DNA of 64,000 nucleotides, taken from NCBI GenBank assembly GCA_001566295.1, contig KQ964258.1, forward strand, positions 558,001 to 622,000. The letters are read 5' to 3'. Under the pieces are notes generated by a model. The model had not been told where the DNA came from, made no database searches, and worked only from the letters and a program-made list of their open reading frames with translations. Below are positions 44,410-54,658 of this stretch, piece after piece. This DNA comes from Microdochium bolleyi (Eukaryota; Ascomycota; Sordariomycetes; Xylariales; Microdochiaceae). How positions within the stretch are numbered: position 1 is the first letter of the stretch; each line of letters begins with the position of its first letter. Both the position numbers and the translations under genes were made by a program.

Positions 44410-46483
44410 TTGGTCGACATGGATGGTGGAATGAGGGAACGGGGCACAAGCTCCAACATTGCAGCCCGACCGCAGACGACTACATCCATGCGGCATGTGG
44501 GAATGGAGGAAATCAGTGAAATACGGCTAGTAACCTGCTCTTCTTGGCTCTCTGACAGTCGGCGAGGTCATTGCGCGTAGTATACACTTACTATCCATTC
44601 CTTCGACTTCGCAACAAGACAAAAGTCGGCGGTATTAGGCACTGCTGATAGTTCCTACACAATCAAGTAGTCCATGTGCAACATTAATGCTAGCTGAAGT
44701 GATCAACTACTCCTCTGCGGCGCAGAACAGAGACGCAACGTGAGAACTATCTACGTGTAGACGCCCGTGGCCATCGAATTCTCCCCGACACCCCGGACAC
44801 ATGAGACATTTGTGACATTTCTAACAAATCCGACTTTTCTATGGGATTGTGCCCAACCTGGATGCCTTATTGCTGGATCATGTTTCTCTATCCATTCCGC
44901 ATCATGTCTCCGCTCTGTGCCACGACTATCACCGAAGCATAAATGCCATTTTTGCCAGAGAGAAAAGGGAAATTTTCGAACTGGTTTCATGTTGATCGCT
45001 GACTGCCTGCCTGCTTAGTCTGCAGTCTCAGGAGTGACGATGGCTGCTGTGACGATTGCGTCTCTCCTGTCGTGGGGACTTCTCGTGGAGTAGAGCGATC
45101 ACCAGCAAACCAGATTTGCGTGATAAGCCCTCTTTGTCCACGGGTTTTCAGAGGACGCGCCCGGTCCAAGTTATGGGGCAACAGCGATGGATGAAGTCTC
45201 CTCCCTGACCGCCTGTATCATGAGGACACCAAGGCCCACCCCAGTCTTCAAGCTCTCCATTTCAGATGGGGGAACCGTATCAGACCCGATTGAGTAGATG
45301 GTCTGCCAGCGGCGTGCTAGGCAGTGTTCCGAACAGGAGAGAAGGGGACGGGGTTCTGCTTTCTTGTCATTGGGATTACACAGTTTGCTCATCCTGTGAA
45401 GCTGGCGGGCTGGCAAGAAAGGGACCACAAATAAGCAAGAGAATGCGTGTTGTTCACATCCAGTCCTTCCGATACATATACACTAACATTACGGAGTCCT
45501 CGTCCGATCTGGTCCAGTTCGCCATGGGTATGATTGGCTGCTGAGGAGCCGAAGCGGTAATAGCGCCCTCTGCTCGGGGCATCCCGACGGCCGGTGACTG
45601 TTGAGTTTTGCTCTTCGCATGGCAACAAAGGGCTTGTTCCCTTGCGCCCAGAATGGTAATCCCATGCAATTGTCAGATTAGACTCTCCTACAATTACCCT
45701 CCAGAGACGTCCATCTGCAGGTTGCACTTGTTAGACGATGAATGGGCGATCAACATGAAAATTCCCATCCACATGCTGCACACTCACCCGACTTGGATGT
45801 GCCCGCCCTCTTCCCCGCATTCCCAAAGTGGAAGTATGCAGGGGCCTACGATGCGAGCTTCCTCGGCATCTTTTTCATGGGCCTTAGAGCTACTTCACCT
45901 TGTTCCCAATGACCCTAACTAACGCGATCGACGAGTGATGTGCGAAGGAGAAAGAGGGTTTGTCCAGTGAAATCGCCGCGAATTGGCTCGCGGCCCTCTT
46001 ACACCTTGGCCTTGGCGTTACGGAGGGAGCAGGTGTTAAGGCGCCTCGGCTCTGGGTTCCATGACCAAGCAGGGGGTTGGGGTGTTTGAGCCGTTTAGCA
46101 ATGCATGCCGATCTTAGTACGAGACCATTCTCCAGCTGCCAATGTTGCGCGATCTCGCAGGCCCCCCTCGATGGGGTTTAGAAAGCAGGGGTTTCAGCGA
46201 GGGTTGTCGTCAGCATTGCCTGAAGCAGTGGCGATGGCCCTTTGGGGTAAGTAGGAAGATCTACTAAGGCGGCGAGAGATGGGCTATATAACGAGGGCCT
46301 GTCCATTGCTGTTCGCCATGTCGGAGGGGCTTGGTGTTTAGACGGAAGCCTCGTTGCCCACACGTCTATACACTGTAGCGCCGCATCTACGACGCCCGGT
46401 AACGGACACCAATCGACCCAGTCGAATAATCAGTCACGAGAAGAGCAATCACAGAGTCGGCATCCTCACACATACAAAGCAAA
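44410..46483. other. Intergenic region, no supported gene
   Basis: About 2.1 kb upstream of the GPI-protein gene. It has an AT-rich stretch near 44780-45000 and short motif-less frames. Apart from the TATA box near its right end nothing was identified. Confidence 0.55.
46284..46291 (+). promoter_or_regulatory. TATA box of the GPI-protein gene
   Basis: The sequence CTATATAA lies about 195 bases before the ATG of the GPI-anchored protein, in a plausible position for a TATA element with a leader of about 150 nt. Confidence 0.55.
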
Positions 46484-47268
46484 ATGCGCTTCTCACCGTC
46501 GATAATCGTCCTCGGCAGCGCACTTGCCGGCTCAGCCATCGCGACCATCGCCGAGCAGGCACAGCCAGCTCGCATCGCCCGCGGCGTCGAGCCACGCCAG
46601 ACCGACTCGGCAGGCGGCGGCCTGCAAGACAGCCTCCTGCCGAAACTGCTGGAACTGGCAAACGCCTTCGACCTCGCAGTCTGCATCCCCGGCGCGCTGT
46701 CGCTTATCCCGCAGCTGCCGCCAATCCCCACAGGCCTCCTTAACAACGACGTTGTGACGCAGGTGCTTAGCCAGACGACGCTGGCGTCGAACCAGGTCTG
46801 CAGCTTCTCGATCACGGGTACGGCTGGCGCCGCAGTGACCAGGTAAGTCGGGACTCTCGCTGCCCGTTCCTGCTCTGTGGCCACATAATGCTTACTGACG
46901 CTGATCGCCTCGCCCACCTGTGCAGCTTCCTGCCGACTTGGTACAGCTGGTACGGCAAGCACTCGTCCGACATCCAGTCCATCATCACGCGGTACGGCTG
47001 CACGAGCGCGACGAAGCTGGTCCAGACGGTCGAGGCCTACACGACCTGCCCGGCGGTCTCGGGCGCCATCGTGAGCGGCATCACGGCGGCGCCGTCGACG
47101 TCGGGCACTAGACCAGCACAGACGAGCGGTTCGAGGACGAGCAGCAGGCCCACGACGAGCTCGACGCCAGCTCCGGCGCCAGGGGCGGCTTCAGGCCAGC
47201 AGCAGGCCGGGCTCGTCGGTGCTGTCGCGGCGGTGGCTGGGTTCGCTGGGCTTGTGGTTGTATTGTGA
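46484..47268 (+). CDS. Secreted GPI-anchored cell-surface protein
   Basis: Exons 46484-46842 and 46926-47268 give 233 residues. There is an N-terminal signal peptide (MRFSPSIIVLGSALAGSAIA). A mid-domain carries four cysteines (DLAVCIP, NQVCSF, RYGCTSA, YTTCPA) that could form two disulphides. A Ser/Thr/Pro-rich stalk (TSGSRTSSRPTTSSTPAPAP) for O-mannosylation follows, and the C-terminal hydrophobic tail (GLVGAVAAVAGFAGLVVVL) is a GPI-attachment signal, with an omega site probably in the small residues PGAASG. No CFEM or other named domain is recognised. Expected location: plasma membrane or cell wall. The two mannosyltransferases in the window act on this class of protein, but no direct link is shown. 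Confidence 0.9.
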
Positions 47269-48691
47269 GGGGGGGGGGCTGGAAAGTCGGCAGCGGAAAA
47301 GGTTGGATGTCGTTGATGCCGGCTCGTGGATGGCGGGGACCACTGGAGAGGGTGTGTCGATGTGCCCGGGCTGTGTCTGTCAATCGGGTTATGACTACAA
47401 CAAGGTAGACGACAGGAGAATCCAGAGATCTGGTCAAGGTTGCAACGGTGCTGGCGCTTGCGCAGATGAGGAAGAAACGCAGTTCCAAATCCCGGCCAGT
47501 GGAAGAGAAAGGCTCCGCTTGAGACATCTGATCTCGAAGCCTCCCGCCCCCCGCGGGCCATCGCTGAAATCATCGTTGTCCGCCACCACCACAAGTCTGA
47601 ACTCTCAGTCGGAATGTGATGTGTTCCACTCTGTACTCCACTGGGCAATCTTTCATTGCCTCGGCCGGTGGACCCTTGATGAGACTTGCGCCGCCTGAAA
47701 GGCGCGCGTGATGGCGGACGCGTCTCTGGTCCGCGGCCGTCATGCAGAGCGACACGTGGAAAGGGAGATGCAAGTGTCGATTCTAGCGGCTTGCCTCGCA
47801 TGCTGCCATTCCATGAATAGAGTCATCTATTCGCAATGCGTCGACGACTCGCGCAGGCTGCACGCTGCAGGCATCGAGCGGCAGGTTCCGGGCGCCTCAC
47901 GACGGCCTCCCTGGCTGCCCCGGTGCGGCCGACAGGCCCCCTGGCCGCTCTGCATCTTCCAAGGTTGTCACTGGCTCCCCCAAGTCATGGTCGCGTCACG
48001 AGATAGCCCGGAGGATAGTCTCCTCCCGTGAGCGTCATTCCAGAAACCATGCCCTATTCACTCTTCTCCTCGAGCCATCTGAAGCCACGGCCTTGGGATC
48101 ACCTGCATCCCCTCGGGCGACAACGGCGGGCGTCTTCCGCCTCTGCCTGCCCAAGGTAATCACGCTAGGGCACACCCCGTCTCCGTAGCTCGCGCCCAGG
48201 GCCAGTCTAACTATCGTGAGGCTATCTGGCCGCCCTCATGTAAAACCTCGATTTCATGCTCCCGCGCGCCGTGTCTTGTGTCATGTCTCGTGGGTGATGG
48301 TCTGTGTGCTGCGTCGCTCGGCTCGCGTCCAGCTGCCGTTGAGCCCAGCTGTCTCTGCCTGTGCCTCTCGAGTCTCGATCGACGCTTGACTATCGTACAT
48401 TGTTGCCGTGCGTACCGTACCCAGCTGGACCAGCAGTGCCTGGCAGCGGGCCGCCCACAAGCACATCCCCCCACCATCGTCACCACTACATGCGAGCCGC
48501 CGTGCCGCCTCCGCCACTTCTCTGCCCGGCCCGCACACGAGCCCTCCATCGCGGTGGCCTCACCACCGCTGCTCCTGTCCTCTCCCTTGCGACATGCCGC
48601 ATGCCTCTCTCGTCCCGTCACCTCCGTGACCATCTGGCCATTTACTTATCAGACTGGGCCGGCCCATCCACGCCCTGAGCCCGTCGCCCGC
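47269..48691. other. Intergenic region upstream of the histidine kinase
   Basis: About 1.4 kb: 3' flank of the GPI gene and promoter/leader of the kinase. The stretch 48278-48691 is open in frame with the kinase, but its Cys/Arg/Pro/His-rich translation looks like a leader read as protein. Nothing else is recognised. Confidence 0.55.
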
Positions 48692-51600
48692 ATGGCCGCC
48701 GTCTCGCCCCCCGTCGACGGTGACGCCGCGCACCACCCGGACGACATGGCTCTCGACGGCGACCGCCAAAGCTCGCTGGCCGAGTTCGACTCCCTCACCA
48801 TCGTTGAAGTCCTCGACCAGGACTCCCGCCCTACCTTCGTCATTGATCTTGATCCGGACGAGTCCATCACTGTAGGCGCGTCTCGCATCCTGCCCATCTT
48901 CTGCAATGCCTCTCTCCGCTCCCACGAGAAGCTAGCCGATGAGATCCGCGGCAACGGCTCGGGTGATGAGCCTGAGCTTTACGAGGAATTCAGCGCCTGG
49001 GCCACGGGCGTCACCAAGTTTGACGACTCCAAGGATGTGTTTCCTCTCTCATTTCTCTTCAACGGCATGCTTTGGACCGGCTCCACGGTCAGGAAGCGGT
49101 GGAGACTCATCAGCGGCAACTTGCTCAGTGCCAGCGCGTCAGTTCGCGAAATCCAGCTTCTGGTCGGCGGCACCTCTCCCAAGATGGAGGCCAAGACGCC
49201 CAAGCCAGTGAGCAGCCTACCCGCGGACGAGCTTCGCAAGCCTGCCAAGAGCCCGAAAGAAAGTGCAAGCGTGCAGACTCACGCCGCTGAGGCGGGTTCC
49301 ACTACCACACTATCATCAAACCAGATCGACAAGTCATCTGAGCGAGTAAAGCAGTCTACAGCCCCCACTGCCGAGAGTTCAAGCGATACCGGGACCTCGT
49401 CGTCCACGAAGCGCCTGTTCCTCGCATCTCCCGAGAAGGCTGTGGCAGATTGGACGGCAGATGTCACCACAGGCTACCTCACTCCACACATTGATTTCGC
49501 CAGAAAATTCGACTGGGGTTCAACTCCTCTTGGTCCTATGAGCAGCTGGTCTAGGGAGTTCCGCCAGATTGTCAACTTGGTCATGAACAACCCGCATCCA
49601 GCCTCTCTCTTCTGGGGCCCAGACCTCAATATGCTGTACAACGAGGCCTATGCCAAGGAAGTAGCCGGCAACAAGCATCCCGCTCTCATGGGTACAGGCT
49701 TCTCTGGACCATTCTCCGAGCTCTGGGACGCCGTTAGCCCACTATTCGCCGAGTGCGCGCGCACTGGTATCAGCATCCGGAAAGAAGACGACTACCTGCC
49801 AATCCACAGACACGGATTCCTTGAAGAGACGTTCTACTCGTGGTCGTGGACGCCGCTCTACGGAGGCACGAAGAAGATCCTGGGCTTCTACAATGCGCCT
49901 TTCGAAACAACTCAGGCAGTCTTGCACCACCGAAGGACACAGACAGTCAGCAGAGTAGGCACGGCTGTATCAAGATCCAAGACGCCCAAGCAGTTCTGGA
50001 GATTCATCTTGGAGGCCCTGGAGGAGAACCATTTCGACGTGCCATTTGCTCTATTGTATTCTGTTGGAGACGGTTCTGAGGAGGACATGTCCTCCGTTTC
50101 GTCCGGAAGCACCATGTCTCGAAGATCCTGCTTCTTTGAAGGTGCCCTCGGCATTCCCGATGGGCACCCGGCTATACCGCGGCAGCTGGACCTTAAGCGC
50201 TCTAGTGAAGGATTTGTGCCTGCGTTCCGTGACGCAATGCGCACTAGAGAGCCCACACTGCTCCATACGCGCGACAGTACTTTGCCCGAGGCGCTCCTCG
50301 ACGGCATCGAATGGCGCGGATTCGGCGATCCCTGCAACGATGCCATCATCTTCCCTGTGCGACCTACCAATGGAGAGATGGTCATGGCATTCCTTCTTAT
50401 TGGTGTCAATCCGCGCCGGCCATATGATGACGAATACAAGGCCTTCACCACAATACTCAATCGTCAGCTAGCAACATCCCTGGCTTCTTTTATGCTTTGG
50501 CAGGAAGAGGTCCGCCGGAGTCGTGATGCTGCCGAGGCAGCTGCACTCGAACAGAAGGAGCTCGAGCAGCAGCTGGCGCTGCAGACGAGCCGTCTGAGAC
50601 GCATGACTGAGCTTTCGCCTCAGGGGATGCTGCTGCTTGATATTGAGGGCTCGCTGCGTGAGGCCAACGACCGGTACTTCGAGATGACGGGCCACCCGCG
50701 GGACCAGACTCACGAGATGTCCTTCCTGGATCAGATAGATCCGCGTAGTATACCTACCGTACAGGAAGGCTGGCGCAAGCTTACAGAGCAGCGTTTGCCC
50801 TGGTCGGGAGATGTACTCATGAAGAAGATTCTCGTCCATCCTGTGGATCTTGAAGGCCAGGATATCGATTACTGGGTGTTTCTGGCTGCTATCCCCGACT
50901 ACGCACCTGATGGGTCCGTCCGCTCCGTCATGGGATCCCTGGTCGATGTGTCAGAAATCAAATGGGCGCAAAGCGTGCAAAACCGCAGGCTGCAAGAAGC
51001 CGAGGAGACTCGCAGGCAACAGAATGAGTTCATCGACATCACTTCGCATGAGATGAGAAACCCCCTGAGCGCGATTCTGCAGTGTGCGGATGATATTCTG
51101 TCTACACTACAGCCGCACAAGGACGACCAGACACCACCGCCCATTGATGCCGTCCTCGGCTGCCTCGAGGCGGCTCACACGATCTCGATTTGCGTACAGC
51201 ACCAGAAGTCCATTGTCGATGACATCTTGACAGTGTCCAAGCTGGATTCAAACCTCTTGATGATCACGCCCACGGCCGCCCAGCCTATACAGGTCGTCAA
51301 GCGCGCCCTCAAGATGTTCGACCCTGAGCTGCAGGCCAAAGAGATTCAGATGAAATGCGAAGTGCTAGATACCTTCGAGGAGCTCGGTGTCGACTGGGTC
51401 ATCTTCGATCCCAGCAGGATCCTTCAGATTCTCATTAATCTCGTCACCAACGCGATCAAGTTTACAGCAGCCTCTACCAAACGAGCAATTACTGTGTCGG
51501 TTGGCGTTACTCGAGAGGCGCCTCTGTTCAGTGCTATTCCGAACTTCATGTATATTCCTCCGAGGTCGCAGAACTCCGACGTCACCAACGCTGAAGGCTG

Positions 51601-52552
51601 GGGCGATGGTGAGCAGCTGTTCCTACGATTCAAGGTCCACGACACAGGATGTGGTCTTACTCCGGAGGAGATTAAAGTACTCTTCCAGCGATTCTCGCAG
51701 GCGTCCCCGCGCACGCACGCGGTATACGGTGGCAGCGGCTTGGGCTTGTTCATATCCCGCCAACTCGCGGAACTACACGGTGGACAAATCGGAGTGGCAT
51801 CCGAGGCTCAAAAAGGGAGTGTCTTTGGGTTCTTCATCCAGGTTCGTCGCACGGCACCGCCCGCCGATGCAGCTTCGAGGCCCGTCGATGTGGTTCTGCC
51901 TATCGAGAAAGACCTTGGTGGCGGCGACTCTCTGAGCCAACAGATGGCACCGTTGCGCCAAGACCTCGCCGGTTCGACACCCGGCGCCGACCTTGTAGCC
52001 TCGAAGGCCCCCGCTCCGTTCGACCCGAAGGATCTCGAGGTGCTCGTGGTCGAGGACAACCTGGTCAACCAGAACGTGCTAGTGAAGCAGCTCCGCAAGC
52101 ACAAGATGGGCGTGAGCGTGGCCAACGACGGGCTCGAGGCGCTCGCCTTCCTTGAGGGCACGAGCTTCCGCCTGCCAGGCAGTGGCCGTCGCCTGTCCGT
52201 CATTCTGATGGATCTGGAGATGCCCAACATGGATGGTTTGACCTGCGTGCGCGAAATCCGCAAGATGCAGGAGTCGGGTGTCATCCAGAGGCACGTGCCC
52301 GTCATCGCCGTCACGGCCAATGTGCGCGACGAGCACATCGCCGCGGCCAAGAAGAGTGGCATGGACGATGTCGTGTCGAAGCCCTTCCGAATCCCGGACC
52401 TGCTCAAGAAGATCGAGGTTCTCCTCGCAGACATCGCGGCGAGGGAGGAGCCGCAGCTCGCGAAACCGGTCGCGGCGCCGCCGCCAGTGGCGAGCTGGAG
52501 CGTCGCGCCGGCCGGGGAGCAGACGATGCAAGCTGCCGAGGGGGCGGTCTAG
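48692..52552 (+). CDS. Hybrid sensor histidine kinase (PAS-HisKA-HATPase-REC)
   Basis: An uninterrupted 1286-residue frame from ATG 48692. The N-terminal 260 residues have a conserved acidic region, then a Ser/Thr-rich linker. A sensor region at about 268-420 resembles a PAS fold (DWGSTPLGPMSSW, NPHPASLFWGPDLNMLYNEA), followed by a GAF-like segment to about 610. A PAS domain lies at about 634-760 (LSPQGMLLLDIEGSLREAND). The phospho-acceptor is His786 in FIDITSHEMRNPLSAIL. The ATPase has an N box (LINLVTNAIKF), a G1 box (HDTGCGL) and a G2 box (GGSGLGLFIS). The receiver domain (about 1110-1245) has Asp1174 in ILMDLEMPNMDG, an acidic pair in LVVEDN and a Lys in VSKPF. All catalytic residues appear intact. 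There is no membrane segment, so it is probably cytosolic. It should feed a Ypd1-Ssk1/Skn7 phosphorelay; the signal is unknown. It may start further upstream (frame open to 48278). Confidence 0.96.
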   Translation: MAAVSPPVDGDAAHHPDDMALDGDRQSSLAEFDSLTIVEVLDQDSRPTFVIDLDPDESITVGASRILPIFCNASLRSHEKLADEIRGNGSGDEPELYEEFSAWATGVTKFDDSKDVFPLSFLFNGMLWTGSTVRKRWRLISGNLLSASASVREIQLLVGGTSPKMEAKTPKPVSSLPADELRKPAKSPKESASVQTHAAEAGSTTTLSSNQIDKSSERVKQSTAPTAESSSDTGTSSSTKRLFLASPEKAVADWTADVTTGYLTPHIDFARKFDWGSTPLGPMSSWSREFRQIVNLVMNNPHPASLFWGPDLNMLYNEAYAKEVAGNKHPALMGTGFSGPFSELWDAVSPLFAECARTGISIRKEDDYLPIHRHGFLEETFYSWSWTPLYGGTKKILGFYNAPFETTQAVLHHRRTQTVSRVGTAVSRSKTPKQFWRFILEALEENHFDVPFALLYSVGDGSEEDMSSVSSGSTMSRRSCFFEGALGIPDGHPAIPRQLDLKRSSEGFVPAFRDAMRTREPTLLHTRDSTLPEALLDGIEWRGFGDPCNDAIIFPVRPTNGEMVMAFLLIGVNPRRPYDDEYKAFTTILNRQLATSLASFMLWQEEVRRSRDAAEAAALEQKELEQQLALQTSRLRRMTELSPQGMLLLDIEGSLREANDRYFEMTGHPRDQTHEMSFLDQIDPRSIPTVQEGWRKLTEQRLPWSGDVLMKKILVHPVDLEGQDIDYWVFLAAIPDYAPDGSVRSVMGSLVDVSEIKWAQSVQNRRLQEAEETRRQQNEFIDITSHEMRNPLSAILQCADDILSTLQPHKDDQTPPPIDAVLGCLEAAHTISICVQHQKSIVDDILTVSKLDSNLLMITPTAAQPIQVVKRALKMFDPELQAKEIQMKCEVLDTFEELGVDWVIFDPSRILQILINLVTNAIKFTAASTKRAITVSVGVTREAPLFSAIPNFMYIPPRSQNSDVTNAEGWGDGEQLFLRFKVHDTGCGLTPEEIKVLFQRFSQASPRTHAVYGGSGLGLFISRQLAELHGGQIGVASEAQKGSVFGFFIQVRRTAPPADAASRPVDVVLPIEKDLGGGDSLSQQMAPLRQDLAGSTPGADLVASKAPAPFDPKDLEVLVVEDNLVNQNVLVKQLRKHKMGVSVANDGLEALAFLEGTSFRLPGSGRRLSVILMDLEMPNMDGLTCVREIRKMQESGVIQRHVPVIAVTANVRDEHIAAAKKSGMDDVVSKPFRIPDLLKKIEVLLADIAAREEPQLAKPVAAPPPVASWSVAPAGEQTMQAAEGAV

Positions 52553-53302
52553 TCAGGGGGGACGGGCAATCAGCATCCACCACTGCACAAGGTCATCAAT
52601 TCGGCGCAAGAGAGTCTTCGGATCAATTCGACATGGTTTTATTCCCCCACGGCTCGGGTAAAGGAGTGGATGGAGTTTGGAGTCTTGCTCTTTCATTGTC
52701 GTTTCCGACGGGGACGTGTAAATGCACTACTAGTAAGCGTCATGCTCATTGTTCAATTCTCCAAGACTTTATGGATCTGGTATAGATCAGGATCAAGATC
52801 AAATTTATATCGCATATTTAGACGAAAAGCATGTAGATATCCTTGGCTGTATGAAATCCGAAAATATTATCTAGACATGATGAACTAGGGCACGCCTCGA
52901 GCCTGTGAGAGAGTGCCGGTGACATAGTGCGCGGTCCCGTTTAATGCCATCTGTTCAAGCAAGACACTGTTGCTCGTGTCCTCGGCGCCGCTGAGGACAA
53001 GAAGGCGATGTGTTTATCTCGGGTGTCTTTGGCCTGTTCGGAGCAATTCCAACATGTTTCGGCGAATCTCTCCTCCCTTGTCTCTTACAGTCGTGGTGGT
53101 TTTCGTCTTCTTTCGTTTGCTTGGTTTCCTTGTTCTTTTCGCCCTTGCTGCATCTCCGCTTCCTTCCCTCGGTGCCTCTTCCTCTGGCTGTGCCTGTTCC
53201 TATGCCCTCACTGCTGGTTGACCATGATGGTGGTGCTTTTTCACAACTCAATCTCCCAAAGTCGTCCGCCCCGGAGCTGACGCTGCTGCTGTTGTTGTTG
53301 TC
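52553..53302. other. Convergent intergenic region
   Basis: 3' flanks of the kinase (+) and the membrane protein gene (-). It includes an AT-rich stretch around 52740-52880. No gene is supported. Confidence 0.6.
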
Positions 53303-53517
53303 TCAGTGAAGCCGCCGCGGGATATCAGAACCGTCCTGCGCCTGCCGACCCTGATCATGGCGGAGCTGCATGTCCTGAATCCCCTGCTCATCGTCACCAC
53401 GGCTGGCACCACCACCACCGCGGCGGCACTGATGATGGTGCCCGTCGTAGTACGGCGATGGCGGCGGCCGCCGCCTCGGCCTCTGATGGTATTGAGGGAG
53501 CAGGGCATGAGGCGACA

Positions 53518-53550
<33 letters not shown>

Positions 53551-54658
53551 GATGGCGGGTGTTGTAGGGGTTTTTGTCGCCCAGCCGTCCGTGGCGGTTG
53601 GCGGGTTCTGGTTCTGGTCGGCCTGCTGCTGGTGCTGCTCCTGCCATCGTCGTCATTGTCGTCGTTGCGGCGCCATGGTGTTCAGCCCGAGGCTGGAACC
53701 AAGGCAGGGAGTCCTGCTGCCTGCCAGGCTCTTTGGCAACCCTCTCGTGGCTGCCGCGGTTGGGCGGAGGGAGGAGGGCTGCGTGGTCCTGCGGGGAGGA
53801 GATGAGAGTCCGTTCGCTCTCCAGAGTGTCTCTTCGCTTGCCCCGTCTATCCTTCTGGGCGGTAGCAGCAGCAGCAGCCGCTATTCGGGGGTTGAAGGTA
53901 GGTCTGTCAGGGCCATTCGTAGACTCCCACTCAGGATGCAGGTGGGTTGTCGATATCCCCAGGCCGTGCCGCGCTGGTGCCACCCCCGGCCTCCTAGACT
54001 GTGGCTGCAACGAAGATGTACTTGTGTATTCCGCTGCGAAGGGCGTACCCTGCTCTAGGTCCGTCGTGAAACGCAGATGATCAGACTCAAACTTGCCCTC
54101 GTCGTCTTCGCAGCCCCTCTCATCTCCGCCGTCTGCACATCGCCCTGGCTCCTGCTCCTGCTCCTTCTTCTTCTTCTTGCTGCGGAGGGGTAGGAACAGC
54201 GACGATGAGAAAGTCGAGAGCTCGCTGGGCACCTGGGGCGTCAGCCAGGACCTCAGCTCGACCTCGCCGTCGCTGTTCTCCTCCGCCCCGCCGTCAGCGT
54301 TATGGTGCTTCTGCTGCACGACGGTGGTGCGCACCACGCGCCGACTCTCCCGGTGTAGCTTCGGCTTACCCCCGTCACTGTCACCGTGCCTGTCGCCAGC
54401 CGCAGAGTCGTTAGTAGTCGTGGTCGTCGTTGTCGTTGTCGTGCTGCTGCTGACAACGACGCTGACATCGTTGCCTTTCTTGTAGAGAAAATGCCACCCG
54501 AAGAACGCCGAGGAGACGAGCAGCGCCCCCGCCAGTGCGGCCGCGAGGTACGCGTAGCCCCGGGTCCAGTCGTAGACGTGGGCGATGTACGCGTCGACCT
54601 CGGCCTGGGAGTGCGTGCCGTCGTAGATCGTGCCAGCCTGGGGGTGCTGCGGATACAT
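53303..54658 (-). CDS. Single-pass membrane protein with long disordered tail
   Basis: One exon of 452 codons (451 residues) from ATG 54658. A short N-terminus (MYPQHPQAGTIYDGTHSQAE) precedes one transmembrane helix (YAYLAAALAGALLVSSAFFGWHF) and a long low-complexity tail. The tail has a Thr run, Lys clusters (SKKKKKEQEQE), an Ala run and an Asp run of about ten residues encoded by ten CGT/ACG repeats (53521-53550). It ends in Arg/Pro/His/Gln-rich sequence. No catalytic domain is recognised. The frame length and a credible N-terminus with a TM argue that it is real, but composition alone could sustain such a frame in GC-rich DNA, and C-terminal splicing cannot be excluded. Confidence 0.55.
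53521..53550. repeat. (CGT)10 trinucleotide repeat, in coding sequence
   Basis: Ten perfect CGT units on the plus strand (ACG/GAC on the minus), encoding the poly-Asp run of the membrane protein. Such runs are length-variable between strains in many fungi. Confidence 0.85.

Noticed and set aside
53306..54058. 250-codon plus-strand frame opposite the membrane protein gene
   Set aside because: Val/Arg/Ser-rich shadow produced by the trinucleotide repeats of the minus-strand gene.
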